In this document: positions 24,425 through 32,424 of the stretch, piece after piece
Position numbering within the stretch: the stretch's first letter is position 1
Layout of the letters: each line of letters begins with the position of its first letter
NCBI RefSeq assembly: GCF_001746855.1
Contig: NZ_CP017298.1
Span: 831,206-871,320, forward strand
Reading direction: 5' to 3'
Length of the DNA stretch: 40,115 bases
From: Pauljensenia hongkongensis
GTDB lineage: Bacteria > Actinomycetota > Actinomycetes > Actinomycetales > Actinomycetaceae
Made by a program: the position numbers and the translations under genes
Notes under the pieces: generated by a model
Database searches by the model: none
What the model was told of the DNA's origin: nothing
The model's input: the letters and a program-made list of their open reading frames with translations, nothing else

Positions 24425-25567
24425 ATGGTGACCGTCTTCCGCTACCAGGTGCTCCGGCTCCTGCGCGACCGCATCCTGCTCGTGTGGACGCTCGGCTTCC
24501 CGGTCGTGCTGTCGCTCATCTTCATGGCGCAGTTCTCCAACCTGGAGAAGGCCTACGAGGCCACCCCCATGAGTTTCGGCGTCGTCCAGGACGACGCGTA
24601 CTGGGCGGCCCCCGGACTGGACGCCGTCGTCGAGCGCGTCTCCTCCGAGGACGCCGACCCGCGCCTCATCATGAAAGTCTCCCATTCCACCGCGTCCGAG
24701 GCCGAGGCCGCCGCGAAACGGGGCGACACGAACGGCTACCTCGCCGTCGAGGACGGCGGGCCGGTGCTGCACGTGTCCCAGAAAGGCAACGAGGCTGAGA
24801 CGACCCGGGTCCTGCGGGTGGTCATGGACTCCTACACCCAGGCGGCGGCCGAGCACCGGGCGCTCGCCGAGGCGGGCGCGCCGCCCGAACAGGTGGCCGG
24901 GGCGGGGGCCGACCGCTCCTTCACCCGCCCGGTCTCGGTGACGCAGAACCCCGTCAAACCCGCGACCCGCTACTACTTCGCGCTGCTCGCCTTCGCCAGC
25001 GGCATGGGCACGACCGTCACCATGGTCGCCGTGCAGGGCATCATGGCCTCCTCCCCCCTGGGGGCGCGGCGCATCCTGGCGGGCCTGCCGCGGTGGCAGG
25101 TCCTCACCGCCACACTCACGGCCTCCTGGGCGTGCGTCCTGGTCTGCCTGCTCATCGCCTTCGCATTCATCGCCGCGGTGGTCGGCGTGGATTTCGGACC
25201 GCACGTGGGCCTGTGCCTCGTGGCGATCGGGGCCGCCAGCCTCATGTCGAGCGCCGCGGGCGCCGCCCTGGGATCGGCAGGCGGAGCCGGGATCGGGGTG
25301 GTCTCCGCGATCACCTGCCTCCTGTCACTGTTCACCGGCCTGTACGGGCCCGGCGCGCAGTCCGTGGCCAACGCGGTCGAGCTCAACGCGCCGCTCCTGG
25401 CGCAGGCCAACCCCCTGTGGCAGGCATCCCATTGCTTCTACGCCCTGCTCTACTACGACTCCTTGGAGCCCTTCGCCCGCAGCTGCGCCGTCCTGGCGGG
25501 CATGACGGGCCTGTTCCTCGCAATCGCCCTGATCCGCGCCAGGAGGATGACCCATGAGCACCTTTAG
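24425..25567 (+). CDS. ABC-2 type permease
   Basis: 380 aa, starting 1 bp after the ATPase stop. The layout is that of ABC-2 exporters: a first membrane helix (LLVWTLGFPVVLSLIFMAQF), a large extracytoplasmic loop of about 140 residues, then five helices (YYFALLAFASGMGTTVTMVAV; VLVCLLIAFAFIAAVVGV; AITCLLSLFTGLYGPG; CAVLAGMTGLFLAIALI). It forms the channel with the next protein. Translation is probably coupled along the operon. Substrate unknown; peptide antibiotic or toxic lipid export is typical for such loci paired with two-component systems. Confidence 0.88.
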   Translation: MVTVFRYQVLRLLRDRILLVWTLGFPVVLSLIFMAQFSNLEKAYEATPMSFGVVQDDAYWAAPGLDAVVERVSSEDADPRLIMKVSHSTASEAEAAAKRGDTNGYLAVEDGGPVLHVSQKGNEAETTRVLRVVMDSYTQAAAEHRALAEAGAPPEQVAGAGADRSFTRPVSVTQNPVKPATRYYFALLAFASGMGTTVTMVAVQGIMASSPLGARRILAGLPRWQVLTATLTASWACVLVCLLIAFAFIAAVVGVDFGPHVGLCLVAIGAASLMSSAAGAALGSAGGAGIGVVSAITCLLSLFTGLYGPGAQSVANAVELNAPLLAQANPLWQASHCFYALLYYDSLEPFARSCAVLAGMTGLFLAIALIRARRMTHEHL

Positions 25568-26738
25568 AACGTCGTTGAGGATCGTGGCCGCCCACCGGGC
25601 GTACGTCCTGGTCTACCTGGTGCTCCTGTCCATGCTCGGCCTGCTCACCGGCCTGGCCCGGTCCGAGGGATCCTCCCACCAGGTCAAGCAGGCGACGGCG
25701 AGCGTGGCCGTCATCGACCGCGACGGCTCCACCATCTCCCGGGGGATCAAGGACTACATCGAGTCCGTCGGCGAGGCGAAACCGCTGGAGGACTCCACCC
25801 GGGCCATCCAGGACGCCACCGCGCAGAACCGCATCAGCTACATCCTCATCATCCCCGCCGGTTACGGGGAGGCGCTGCAGCGGGCCGCGCGAGGCGGGGG
25901 CGGGCCGCCGCAGATGGACACGGTCATCGGGTACGAGTCGGCCTCGGGCGCGCTCATGGACGTGCGCGCCGACTCCTACGTGGGGAAGGTCGCCGACTAC
26001 CTGTCCGCGCTCACCGACGACCCGGCCCGGGCCGTCGCCCTGGCGGAGGAGACGATGCGCCACTGCGCCCCCACCGAGAGGATCGCCCAGGACGCCACCC
26101 CCCTGCCGCACAGCCTCCTCGTCTACGCCCGGTTCTCCCTGTACCCGCTCTTGGCTTTCGCGGTCGTCGCGATCGCGACGCTCATGGCGTCGTTGGGGCG
26201 CCGGGCGGTGCGCTCCCGCCTCACTGCGGCGCCGGTGGGCAGCGGGGCCCACAGCCTCGGTGTGCTGGGCGCCTGCCTGGCCGTCGGCGCCATCGGGTGG
26301 CTGTGGGTGTTCGGACTGGGAGTGGCCGTCTTCGGCAGGGCCTCCCTCGCAGCGTCGGCGCCTCTGCTGGGCGTGGTCGGCGCCGCCCTGGGGGCCTACA
26401 CGCTCGTGGCCGTGTCACTGGGGTTCCTCATAGGGCAGGTCGGCCTGGGCGAGAACGCGGCCCACGCCATCGCCAATATCGGGGGCATGGCGTTGTCCTT
26501 CCTGGGCGGGACCTGGGTGCCCATCGAGTGGCTGCCCGACGCCGTCGCCCGGGCCGCCAGGCTCACCCCCGGGTACTGGGTGGACCAGGCGCTCTCCGGG
26601 GCCTACGCCGCCACCTCGACGTCCGCGGAAGCGCTCCTCCCCCTGCTGGCCGACTGCGGGATCTGCGCCCTCTTCGCCTTGGCGATCCTCTCAGTCGCCA
26701 TGGGCGTGCGCCGCACGCGGGCGCGCGCGTCGCTGTGA
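25554..26738 (+). CDS. ABC-2 type permease, second subunit
   Basis: 394 aa; the ATG lies inside the end of the preceding permease gene (14-nt overlap). It has the same architecture: first helix AYVLVYLVLLSMLGLLTGLA, extracytoplasmic loop with VAVIDRDGS and ISYILIIPAGYGEAL, then helices including LLAFAVVAIATLMASLG, AIGWLWVFGLGVAVFG, ALGAYTLVAVSLGFLIG and the conserved GGTWVPIEWLPD near the C-terminus. It pairs with the upstream permease as a heterodimer. The operon ends 30 bp before the convergent helicase gene. Confidence 0.88.
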   Translation: MSTFRTSLRIVAAHRAYVLVYLVLLSMLGLLTGLARSEGSSHQVKQATASVAVIDRDGSTISRGIKDYIESVGEAKPLEDSTRAIQDATAQNRISYILIIPAGYGEALQRAARGGGGPPQMDTVIGYESASGALMDVRADSYVGKVADYLSALTDDPARAVALAEETMRHCAPTERIAQDATPLPHSLLVYARFSLYPLLAFAVVAIATLMASLGRRAVRSRLTAAPVGSGAHSLGVLGACLAVGAIGWLWVFGLGVAVFGRASLAASAPLLGVVGAALGAYTLVAVSLGFLIGQVGLGENAAHAIANIGGMALSFLGGTWVPIEWLPDAVARAARLTPGYWVDQALSGAYAATSTSAEALLPLLADCGICALFALAILSVAMGVRRTRARASL

Positions 26739-26768
26739 GGCGGGGGGCGCCCAATCCCCTCGGTCCTC

Positions 26769-29723
26769 TCAGCCGAACCGTGGGGGGAAGGGGTCCTGCT
26801 CCACAGCGTCGAGCGCGGCCCGGATCCTCGCCTCCTCATCGGAGCCGTTCGTCGGCAGCCGCAGAACGGGCACGCCGTAGGCCCGCAGCACCTGGTCCTT
26901 CAAGGCATCGCGGCGACGCTGGGCGGGGTCGCCCTCGTGGTAGCGGAACCCGTCGACCTCGATACCCAGGACCAGTTTGTGCGTGACCGTGGAGAACACT
27001 CCGAAGTCGAGGGCACTGCCGTGCCAGACGAACTGCCGTTGCTCCTCGTTGAGACGGCGCGTGTGCGGCAGCACGTCGCGCAGATGCACCTGGAACTGGT
27101 AGCCCAGGCGCGCGTAGTGCGTCTCGGCGAGGACGTTCCCCAGGAGCGTGTCGATGATGTTCTCCGAGGGGAACCGACTGGGGCCGTGCCATTTGCTGCG
27201 CGCGTACTGGCGCACAGCGTCCGAGTAGTGGGCGTAGAGGACATCGAACACTGACACGATGTCGGATTCGACGACCTGCTCCGGATCCAGCATGGTGATG
27301 TAGTCGAGCAGCGCGGTCACATTGCGGCTGTGGCGCACCCCTCCGTGGGCGGTCACGACGACGACCCGGTCCTTCGCCCGTGAAACGGCGACGTTCGTGA
27401 TCCGCGAGTCGTCGTAGAACCGCGGATCCCCGCCGTCGGTGTCGTCGGAGTTCAGCACCGTGGAGAACACGATCGTGCCCGCGCCGCGGCCTTGGAACTT
27501 GTGGGCCGTTTCCGCGAGCCACCTCGCGTGCCCGCCGCCCTCCGATTCCTGCCGCACCCGCGCGCCCACGCGGTTCGCCTGCTCCCGGTAGGGGGTCACG
27601 ATCCCGAGCACGTAGTCCCCCGACTCGTCTTTGTCCTCTGTCGTGACGCCGCGGTCCAGCAGTCGCAGATCCTCCAACTGGGCGATGATGTCGATCTCCC
27701 GCTGGGAGTACCGGCCACCGCGCAGGCGGCGCGCGTGGTTGCCCGGAGCGGCGCGCACGACGCGCATGGGCGGTTCCTGGGAGTCGGCCGGATCCGTCAT
27801 CGCGATGAGCTGGCCGTCGTAGTACATGCGGTTGCAGAACTCGATGATGGCCGGACGGCACCGGTAGTGCTCTTTGAGGAGGGTGCGCGGGATCCCGGCC
27901 ACTTCGTCGAGCGCCTTGACGGACCTCAGGAGCGACAGGCACCGCACGTCGTAACGGGGATCCGGCGGCTCGCGGCGGCTTTCCTCCCACCCCGTCAGGA
28001 CGGGGCCCAGTTGTTGCTCGTCCCCGACGATGACGGCGTTGCGGGCCTTGCTCAGCGCCGCTATGCCTTCGGGGATGACGACTTGGGAGGACTCGTCGAT
28101 GATGACCCAGTCGAGCAGGACCGACTCGTCCAGGTTCCCGCGGATCGAATGGCAGGTGGAAGCGACCACGGGGTACGTGCCGAGCAGGGACCGGGTCTGC
28201 GCGCTGAGGTACTTGGTCGACGTGAGGAGGGTCCGGGGCACGGCCGTGAAACGGCGTCGGATCGCCCTGTCGAGCACTGCCCGTGATTGGCTGCGGTACT
28301 CGCGCGCCTCTTCCTGGGCCCCGGCATTGCGGGAGCGCTCCTCCGCGCGCTCGATCCGCGAGGCGGTCTCCTCCTCGTAGGCCCGGTACCACTGCAGCTG
28401 CAATGCGGCCTGCGTGTCGGCGTCGTCCAGCCGCACCCCCTTGAGGGAGCCGTAGGCGAAATAGCGGCGGATTCTTTCGACGAGGCCGAGCACTCCCCGG
28501 TGGGGCTTGGGCGCTGACCGCGCGAGGGCGAGCAGATCCGCCAGCGCCTCCGGGCCCCGCCTCACGACGGGGAGGCCGGAGACGTCCGGGAGCGGGCGCC
28601 GGGACTCCCGGATCTTCACTTCGAGGAGCTGGCGTTCCTTGCGTGTCGCAGCGAGTTCCGCCCGGATCCGGGGAATGTCCCTCCCGTCCTGCCACAGTTG
28701 GACGAGGCGCGCCTCGCGTTCGTGGAGGTCATCGGGGTCGACCGCAACCGGTGTCCCGTCGGCTCCGAGGCCGGCCGTGGCCTCCCACTCCTCCCACAGC
28801 TCCCCGAGGCGTCCTTGTTCGCGGAGGAACGCCTCCACTTTCTCCCGCTTCCCCACATTCGCCACCAGGAACCCGTACCCCTCCTCGGTGAGCTTCTCCA
28901 CGACGTTGTCCACCGCCGAGTTCACTCCTGAGACGATGCCGACCGTTTTCCCCTGGGCGACAAGGGTCGCGACCAGGTTGAGGATCGTCTGCGTCTTGCC
29001 GGTTCCTGGAGGGCCGTCGATTACGGAGAGTTGGTGCGAAAGCGCCGCTTTGAGGGCCCTGCGCTGCTCGAGGTTGGAGGCGAAGGGCATGATGGTGTCC
29101 TGCTCCGCTCCCGTGTCCGCGCTGCTCGTGCCCGCCAGATAGGCCTCGAGCGCCGAGCCCGGTGGGACTCTTCCCAGCCGCTCCCACACGTTCGCCAACG
29201 TGGCCGCTGCCCTCGCCGAGTTCTTCTCGGCCCTCCACTTCGTGGAGCGCCCCGTGCCCTCCTGCCAGGCGCCCACCCGCCTCGCCTGGCCCCGGACTTC
29301 GTCGCGCACGTAGTCCATGATTTCGAGCGCGTTGCGCCGTTCCGGGGTCAGCAGCCTCATCCGGACCTCCCCCTCGCCGCGTCGGCTTAGCCCTACTGTG
29401 CCGTTGCGGCGTCGGTACACAAGCGTGTAGCGCACCCTACTGGGGTCTTCGCGCAGGCCGAGCGAGTAAACTGTTTCGACGGTCCCCCACAAGGACCCCC
29501 GTACATAGACCTCGTCCCCCCGCGCGAGGTCGCGCCGGACCACCTGATCATAGATACGGACTTTGGCGGCCTGGTAACGGTATATCCTCCCAGAGGAATA
29601 GGTGACGATGACCCGATCGCCCCGCTCCTCAAGGCCGCTCACGCGGCCCGTCACATCCTTGAAATCCGACTCGCCCTGGTTGTGCACGAGCACGTGCATC
29701 GCCCGAGCATCGATGGCCCCCAT
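26769..29723 (-). CDS. SF1 (UPF1/DNA2-like) helicase fused to a C-terminal Vsr/DUF559-like nuclease domain
   Basis: 984 aa. ATG 29723 is chosen because AAAGGGGGAGAG lies directly upstream, although the frame stays open to 29993. The N-terminal 200 residues include a beta-rich region (DRVIVTYSSGRIYRYQAAKVR). Helicase motifs: I (Walker A) VIDGPPGTGKTQT, about residue 236; II WVIIDESSQV, about 538; III AVIVGDEQQLGPVL; IV-VI YRCRPAIIEFCNRMYYDG, HKFQGRGAGTIVFSTVLN, NVAVSRAKDRVVVVT. A coiled insertion separates I and II. The last 100 residues (ALDFGVFSTVTHKLVLGIEVD, then RRRDALKDQVLRAYGVPVLRL) fit the PD-(D/E)XK fold of Vsr/DUF559/DUF2726 proteins. Such fusions are typical of antiphage systems. It sits beside VapBC and ApeA, which supports a defence role. 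Confidence 0.82.
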   Translation of the reverse strand: MGAIDARAMHVLVHNQGESDFKDVTGRVSGLEERGDRVIVTYSSGRIYRYQAAKVRIYDQVVRRDLARGDEVYVRGSLWGTVETVYSLGLREDPSRVRYTLVYRRRNGTVGLSRRGEGEVRMRLLTPERRNALEIMDYVRDEVRGQARRVGAWQEGTGRSTKWRAEKNSARAAATLANVWERLGRVPPGSALEAYLAGTSSADTGAEQDTIMPFASNLEQRRALKAALSHQLSVIDGPPGTGKTQTILNLVATLVAQGKTVGIVSGVNSAVDNVVEKLTEEGYGFLVANVGKREKVEAFLREQGRLGELWEEWEATAGLGADGTPVAVDPDDLHEREARLVQLWQDGRDIPRIRAELAATRKERQLLEVKIRESRRPLPDVSGLPVVRRGPEALADLLALARSAPKPHRGVLGLVERIRRYFAYGSLKGVRLDDADTQAALQLQWYRAYEEETASRIERAEERSRNAGAQEEAREYRSQSRAVLDRAIRRRFTAVPRTLLTSTKYLSAQTRSLLGTYPVVASTCHSIRGNLDESVLLDWVIIDESSQVVIPEGIAALSKARNAVIVGDEQQLGPVLTGWEESRREPPDPRYDVRCLSLLRSVKALDEVAGIPRTLLKEHYRCRPAIIEFCNRMYYDGQLIAMTDPADSQEPPMRVVRAAPGNHARRLRGGRYSQREIDIIAQLEDLRLLDRGVTTEDKDESGDYVLGIVTPYREQANRVGARVRQESEGGGHARWLAETAHKFQGRGAGTIVFSTVLNSDDTDGGDPRFYDDSRITNVAVSRAKDRVVVVTAHGGVRHSRNVTALLDYITMLDPEQVVESDIVSVFDVLYAHYSDAVRQYARSKWHGPSRFPSENIIDTLLGNVLAETHYARLGYQFQVHLRDVLPHTRRLNEEQRQFVWHGSALDFGVFSTVTHKLVLGIEVDGFRYHEGDPAQRRRDALKDQVLRAYGVPVLRLPTNGSDEEARIRAALDAVEQDPFPPRFG

Positions 29724-30103
29724 CTCTCCCCCTTTGACGGTCACGGTCCCATCACCCACGCTAGTGGACGGCCCGCCCACCCGGTAGGTTGCTGGGAATC
29801 CTCCCGCAGGCGCCGATCCACTCGGCCAGAGCTCTCCGTGGCACGCCTCGTCCACTTCTCTCGCCCCCCTAAGAGGCGAAACGAAGCTATCGACGGAAGC
29901 TTGGGCCACCCGACGGGCACCTCCCCCGGGTTCCGCAACCGAATCTGCTACCGCTTCCGGGGCATCCTTGAAACCGTCGGTCTCGCACACCACCTACACC
30001 GTAAAGCACGAAGAACCGGCAAACGCGCACGAGGCCTAATCGCCAGCCCGGGATTCTCCCCGAAAATCTGCGGGTCGCAGCCGCGATGGCCCGAGGCAGT
30101 GGT
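29724..30103. other. Gene-free stretch upstream of the helicase gene
   Basis: No open frame here has a credible start or protein-like composition. The region must hold the helicase promoter on the minus strand, but no clear -35/-10 pair was found. It ends at the vapC terminator. Confidence 0.5.
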
Positions 30104-30127
30104 CGGGCCGCGCTCTCGCGCGACCCG
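30104..30127 (-). terminator. Hairpin downstream of vapC
   Basis: On the minus strand CGGGTCGCGC-GAGA-GCGCGGCCCG forms a 10-bp stem (one G-U pair) with a GNRA-type loop, 29 nt after the vapC stop. No clear T-run follows. Confidence 0.6.
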
Positions 30128-30155
30128 GCGACGGCCTCGTCACAGCTCATGCTCC

Positions 30156-30527
30156 TTAGTCAAAGTCCGCCAACACGCCCATGTCGCTGGCAGCGTGACG
30201 CAAGCGCTTATCGCGCGTCCACAGCGACACCCCGGGGGTGACGATGGCACTCGCTAGAAGCGCTGCATCGACAGCGCTGAGCCCCCTGCCCCACAGACGC
30301 CGTTCCTCGACGAGATGCCGCACCCCCTGGTCGTCAACGTTGCGAACCATCATCAAACGCTCTAACGCCTTCAGGAGGATCGACCGGTCTTTCAGGTTGC
30401 CCAATGCCAGCTCAGTGATGACGCTCTGGTGCACGCACACCTGATCGCGTTCGAGCAGATCGACCAGGACTGGCTCGGCTGCGCGCAGGTGGTCGATCCA
30501 CACGTTCGTGTCAACGAGGATCCTCAT
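30156..30527 (-). CDS. vapC: PIN-domain toxin of a VapBC module
   Basis: 123 aa PIN-domain ribonuclease; family members cleave tRNA or rRNA and arrest growth. The metal-binding acidic residues are all visible: Asp6 (ILVDTNVWIDHL), Glu39 (SVITELALG), Asp87 (LSAVDAALLASA) and Asp106 (LWTRDKRLR). Length is normal for VapC. The ATG overlaps the vapB stop (ATGA), so toxin translation is coupled to that of the antitoxin. The order antitoxin-toxin is standard. Confidence 0.92.
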   Translation of the reverse strand: MRILVDTNVWIDHLRAAEPVLVDLLERDQVCVHQSVITELALGNLKDRSILLKALERLMMVRNVDDQGVRHLVEERRLWGRGLSAVDAALLASAIVTPGVSLWTRDKRLRHAASDMGVLADFD

Positions 30528-30718
30528 GCGCGCGCCCGGCTCCGCGGCGCAGCCTCCGCTCCCGGATCGCTACCGCCGAGCGCAGCTAGCTGACGACCGC
30601 TCTCGATACGGACGAGGAGTTCCACCGCGTCTCGGATCAAAGCGGACCGCTCTCTGATCCCAGTGAGCTCCTGGGCACGGACGAGCAGGTCATCATCGAG
30701 TGTCACAGTCGTTCTCAT
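30524..30718 (-). CDS. vapB: Ribbon-helix-helix antitoxin of a VapBC module
   Basis: 64 aa from ATG 30718, with GGAGG 5 nt upstream. An upstream in-frame ATG (MEVNMRTT) lies before that ribosome site and is less likely. MRTTVTLDDDLLVRAQELTG matches the RHH strand and first helix, and RSALIRDAVELLVRIESGRQLA the second helix and toxin-binding tail (VapB type II). It binds VapC and represses its own promoter; an inverted repeat suited to that lies just upstream. Confidence 0.88.
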   Translation of the reverse strand: MRTTVTLDDDLLVRAQELTGIRERSALIRDAVELLVRIESGRQLAALGGSDPGAEAAPRSRARA

Positions 30719-30734
30719 GTTTACCTCCATCACC

Positions 30735-30766
30735 AGCATAACATCACCAGAATCATCACTTGATTC
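30735..30766 (-). promoter_or_regulatory. vapBC promoter and probable VapB operator
   Basis: GAATCA and TGATTC flank a 5-nt centre (30750-30766), a perfect inverted repeat. TATGCT on the minus strand (30740-30735) could serve as -10 with a weak -35 (TCAAGT) inside the repeat, so a bound VapB-VapC complex would block RNA polymerase. Confidence 0.5.
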
Positions 30767-30813
30767 GTACTGTGATGCGACTCCGCTTCGCGAGCTCCAC
30801 TCCCTACAGCGAA

Positions 30814-30841
30814 GCCGGGCCGCACCCTCGCGCGACCCGGC
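30814..30841 (-). terminator. Hairpin downstream of the ApeA-like gene
   Basis: Minus-strand GCCGGG...CCCGGC with inner GTCGCGC/GTGCGGC-type pairing begins 12 nt after the stop at 30853. It resembles the hairpin after vapC (shared GGGTCGCGCGAG), suggesting duplicated terminators. Confidence 0.55.
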
Positions 30842-30852
30842 CACTGCCCCTT

Positions 30853-32337
30853 TCAGGAGTTGGATTCTGGTGCCACGAGCCACTCGCTCGCTTTCTGGCA
30901 GACCGTCCGCAACTGCGGGTGCTCTCGCACGATCTGGCGCTGCCGCTCCGCCGACAGTCCAAGCTCGTGCAAGATGTTGAGGATCACGACCGCGGTCGTG
31001 GCCCCGACAATGGCATCCAACTCATCAATGGAATGGTTAGGTGTTCTGCCCTCGTGTGCGAGGTCGTTACGGGCACGCGCCGTCCGCTTCGCCCAATGAT
31101 CGACGTCTGGCACGAGCTGCATGATCGCGTCTTGATCGGGTCGAGCGGCTAGGGCGAAAAGCCGGTCCCGAAGCGTCGGAGAGTTTCTGATCGCCGCCTT
31201 GAACCTGCCACGGTGCTCTTCGGGCACCTGGTCGAGCATGGCGTTACGGATCGCCTTGAACTCCGCCTCGGGGATTGGTTTCTCATCGATGTCGAGGCCT
31301 CGGTGCAGCGCTTCGGCAGCACCCACTGCCATCAGAAGATTGTTCTCAACAAAACGCGCCGGGGCGTAGCGCAGCCCCAGGATCATGTTGGTCGCTGCCT
31401 GCAATCGACCGTGCGCCTCGCACCAGCGCTGCATGACCTCCTCGAACGGGAGCTCCCTACAGGTGAAGAACACCCGATCAGGGTCAACACCCTTCTCGTC
31501 GTGCTTGCCGGGTGCTACGGGAGAGTAGAGCACGTTGGCGCGCCGACGCGGCAGAGGCTGGCCATTCGGCAGGACCGTCTCGGTTCCGGCGACCTCCAGC
31601 TGGAGCCAGATCACGCCAGCGGCACGGTGCGTTGCCAGCGCGATCAGATCCTGTATCAGGCTCGCCGCATCCAGCCCGGCTCTCAGGGTGAACGGCTCGG
31701 CCTGGCGGATGCGGATGGAGGCAGCGTCTCGCATACGTCCGACTGTTCTGCCCTTGCGCCGGTCGAAAAATGGCAGGGTGTGAGTGTGCACAAGGCTATA
31801 CTCCGTGCCATCAACTGTTACTGTCTCCGCATTGACTGGCTTTACTGAGACCGTCCCGGTCCCATCGAGCTTGCCATCACGAGAGCCGAAGGAGCCCGAG
31901 AAAACAGACGATGCAGCCCAAAGCGTCAAGTCTTCGACTGAGACCTCAGCCGCCGCGAAGATTGCATCATCTTCTCCGCCGAGGTGCGCGCCGATGACCG
32001 CTATCGTCGCACTCACGGTCTGCAGATCGGGGCTCTCCACCCGCGCGAGCATGGTCCGTTCGCTCCTAGTGGGAACACAGCCTAGGAGTGTGACCTCACG
32101 CTGCTCGGCCACCCCGTGAATAACGTCCCACGTCCTAGTGCCCTCGAGTTCATCCATAACTCCAGGGGCGAGAGTCGAAAAGATGCGGTCCTCGAATGCC
32201 CCGATCAGCGAGAGCGAGGATCTTCCTTCGCCGTCATACCGCAAGATGCCTGGGATCTGCTTGCCAGGCTCGTCCGGCAGCCACCACAGGCCAGCCAATT
32301 CGACGGCCTCATCGAGATTCAGAGGATTGTTGGTCAT
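30853..32337 (-). CDS. apeA: ApeA-like HEPN-domain antiphage protein
   Basis: 494 aa. The N-terminus VELAGLWWLPDEPGKQIPGI followed by LRYDGEGRSSLSLIGAF matches the ApeA N-terminal domain (pattern G-x-WW-P-x(n)-G-x-L-x-Y). The C-terminal half is helical and includes the HEPN signature R-N-x3-H as RNDLAHEGRT (Arg about 423, His about 428), the catalytic pair of HEPN ribonucleases. ApeA is a known single-gene abortive-infection defence. ATG 32337 follows GGGAGA. The native end of ychF (stop 32358-32360) lies only 20 nt upstream on the same strand, so before the element inserted this gene was probably co-transcribed with ychF. Its present promoter is unclear. Confidence 0.85.
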   Translation of the reverse strand: MTNNPLNLDEAVELAGLWWLPDEPGKQIPGILRYDGEGRSSLSLIGAFEDRIFSTLAPGVMDELEGTRTWDVIHGVAEQREVTLLGCVPTRSERTMLARVESPDLQTVSATIAVIGAHLGGEDDAIFAAAEVSVEDLTLWAASSVFSGSFGSRDGKLDGTGTVSVKPVNAETVTVDGTEYSLVHTHTLPFFDRRKGRTVGRMRDAASIRIRQAEPFTLRAGLDAASLIQDLIALATHRAAGVIWLQLEVAGTETVLPNGQPLPRRRANVLYSPVAPGKHDEKGVDPDRVFFTCRELPFEEVMQRWCEAHGRLQAATNMILGLRYAPARFVENNLLMAVGAAEALHRGLDIDEKPIPEAEFKAIRNAMLDQVPEEHRGRFKAAIRNSPTLRDRLFALAARPDQDAIMQLVPDVDHWAKRTARARNDLAHEGRTPNHSIDELDAIVGATTAVVILNILHELGLSAERQRQIVREHPQLRTVCQKASEWLVAPESNS

Positions 32338-32357
32338 CGCTCTCCCATGACGACTAC

Positions 32358-32382
32358 TCACACATTGAACCGGAACTCCACC
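32358..32382 (-). pseudogene. Displaced native 3' end of ychF
   Basis: Read on the minus strand from 32381, GTG GAG TTC CGG TTC AAT then GTG TGA encodes VEFRFNV-stop, the canonical C-terminus of YchF/Obg-type GTPases. Upstream codons differ (Pro instead of Val), because this is where the element begins. The remnant shows the original gene end was separated from ychF by the insertion. Confidence 0.9.
32371..32382 (+). repeat. attL: attL core of the integrated element
   Basis: CGGAACTCCACC, identical to 38921-38932, with mismatches on both sides in the alignment. It lies 42 nt upstream of the integrase start. Confidence 0.88.
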
Positions 32383-32411
32383 GGGTTACGGCGTAGAGCA
32401 ACGTTTCAGGG

Positions 32412-32417
32412 TAAGCT
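32412..32417 (+). promoter_or_regulatory. -10 element and palindrome before the integrase gene
   Basis: TAAGCT lies 7 nt before ATG 32425, consistent with a leaderless message. The perfect palindrome AGCTATAGCT (32414-32423) overlaps it and could also provide a minus-strand -10 toward apeA. Confidence 0.45.
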
Positions 32418-32424
32418 ATAGCTC

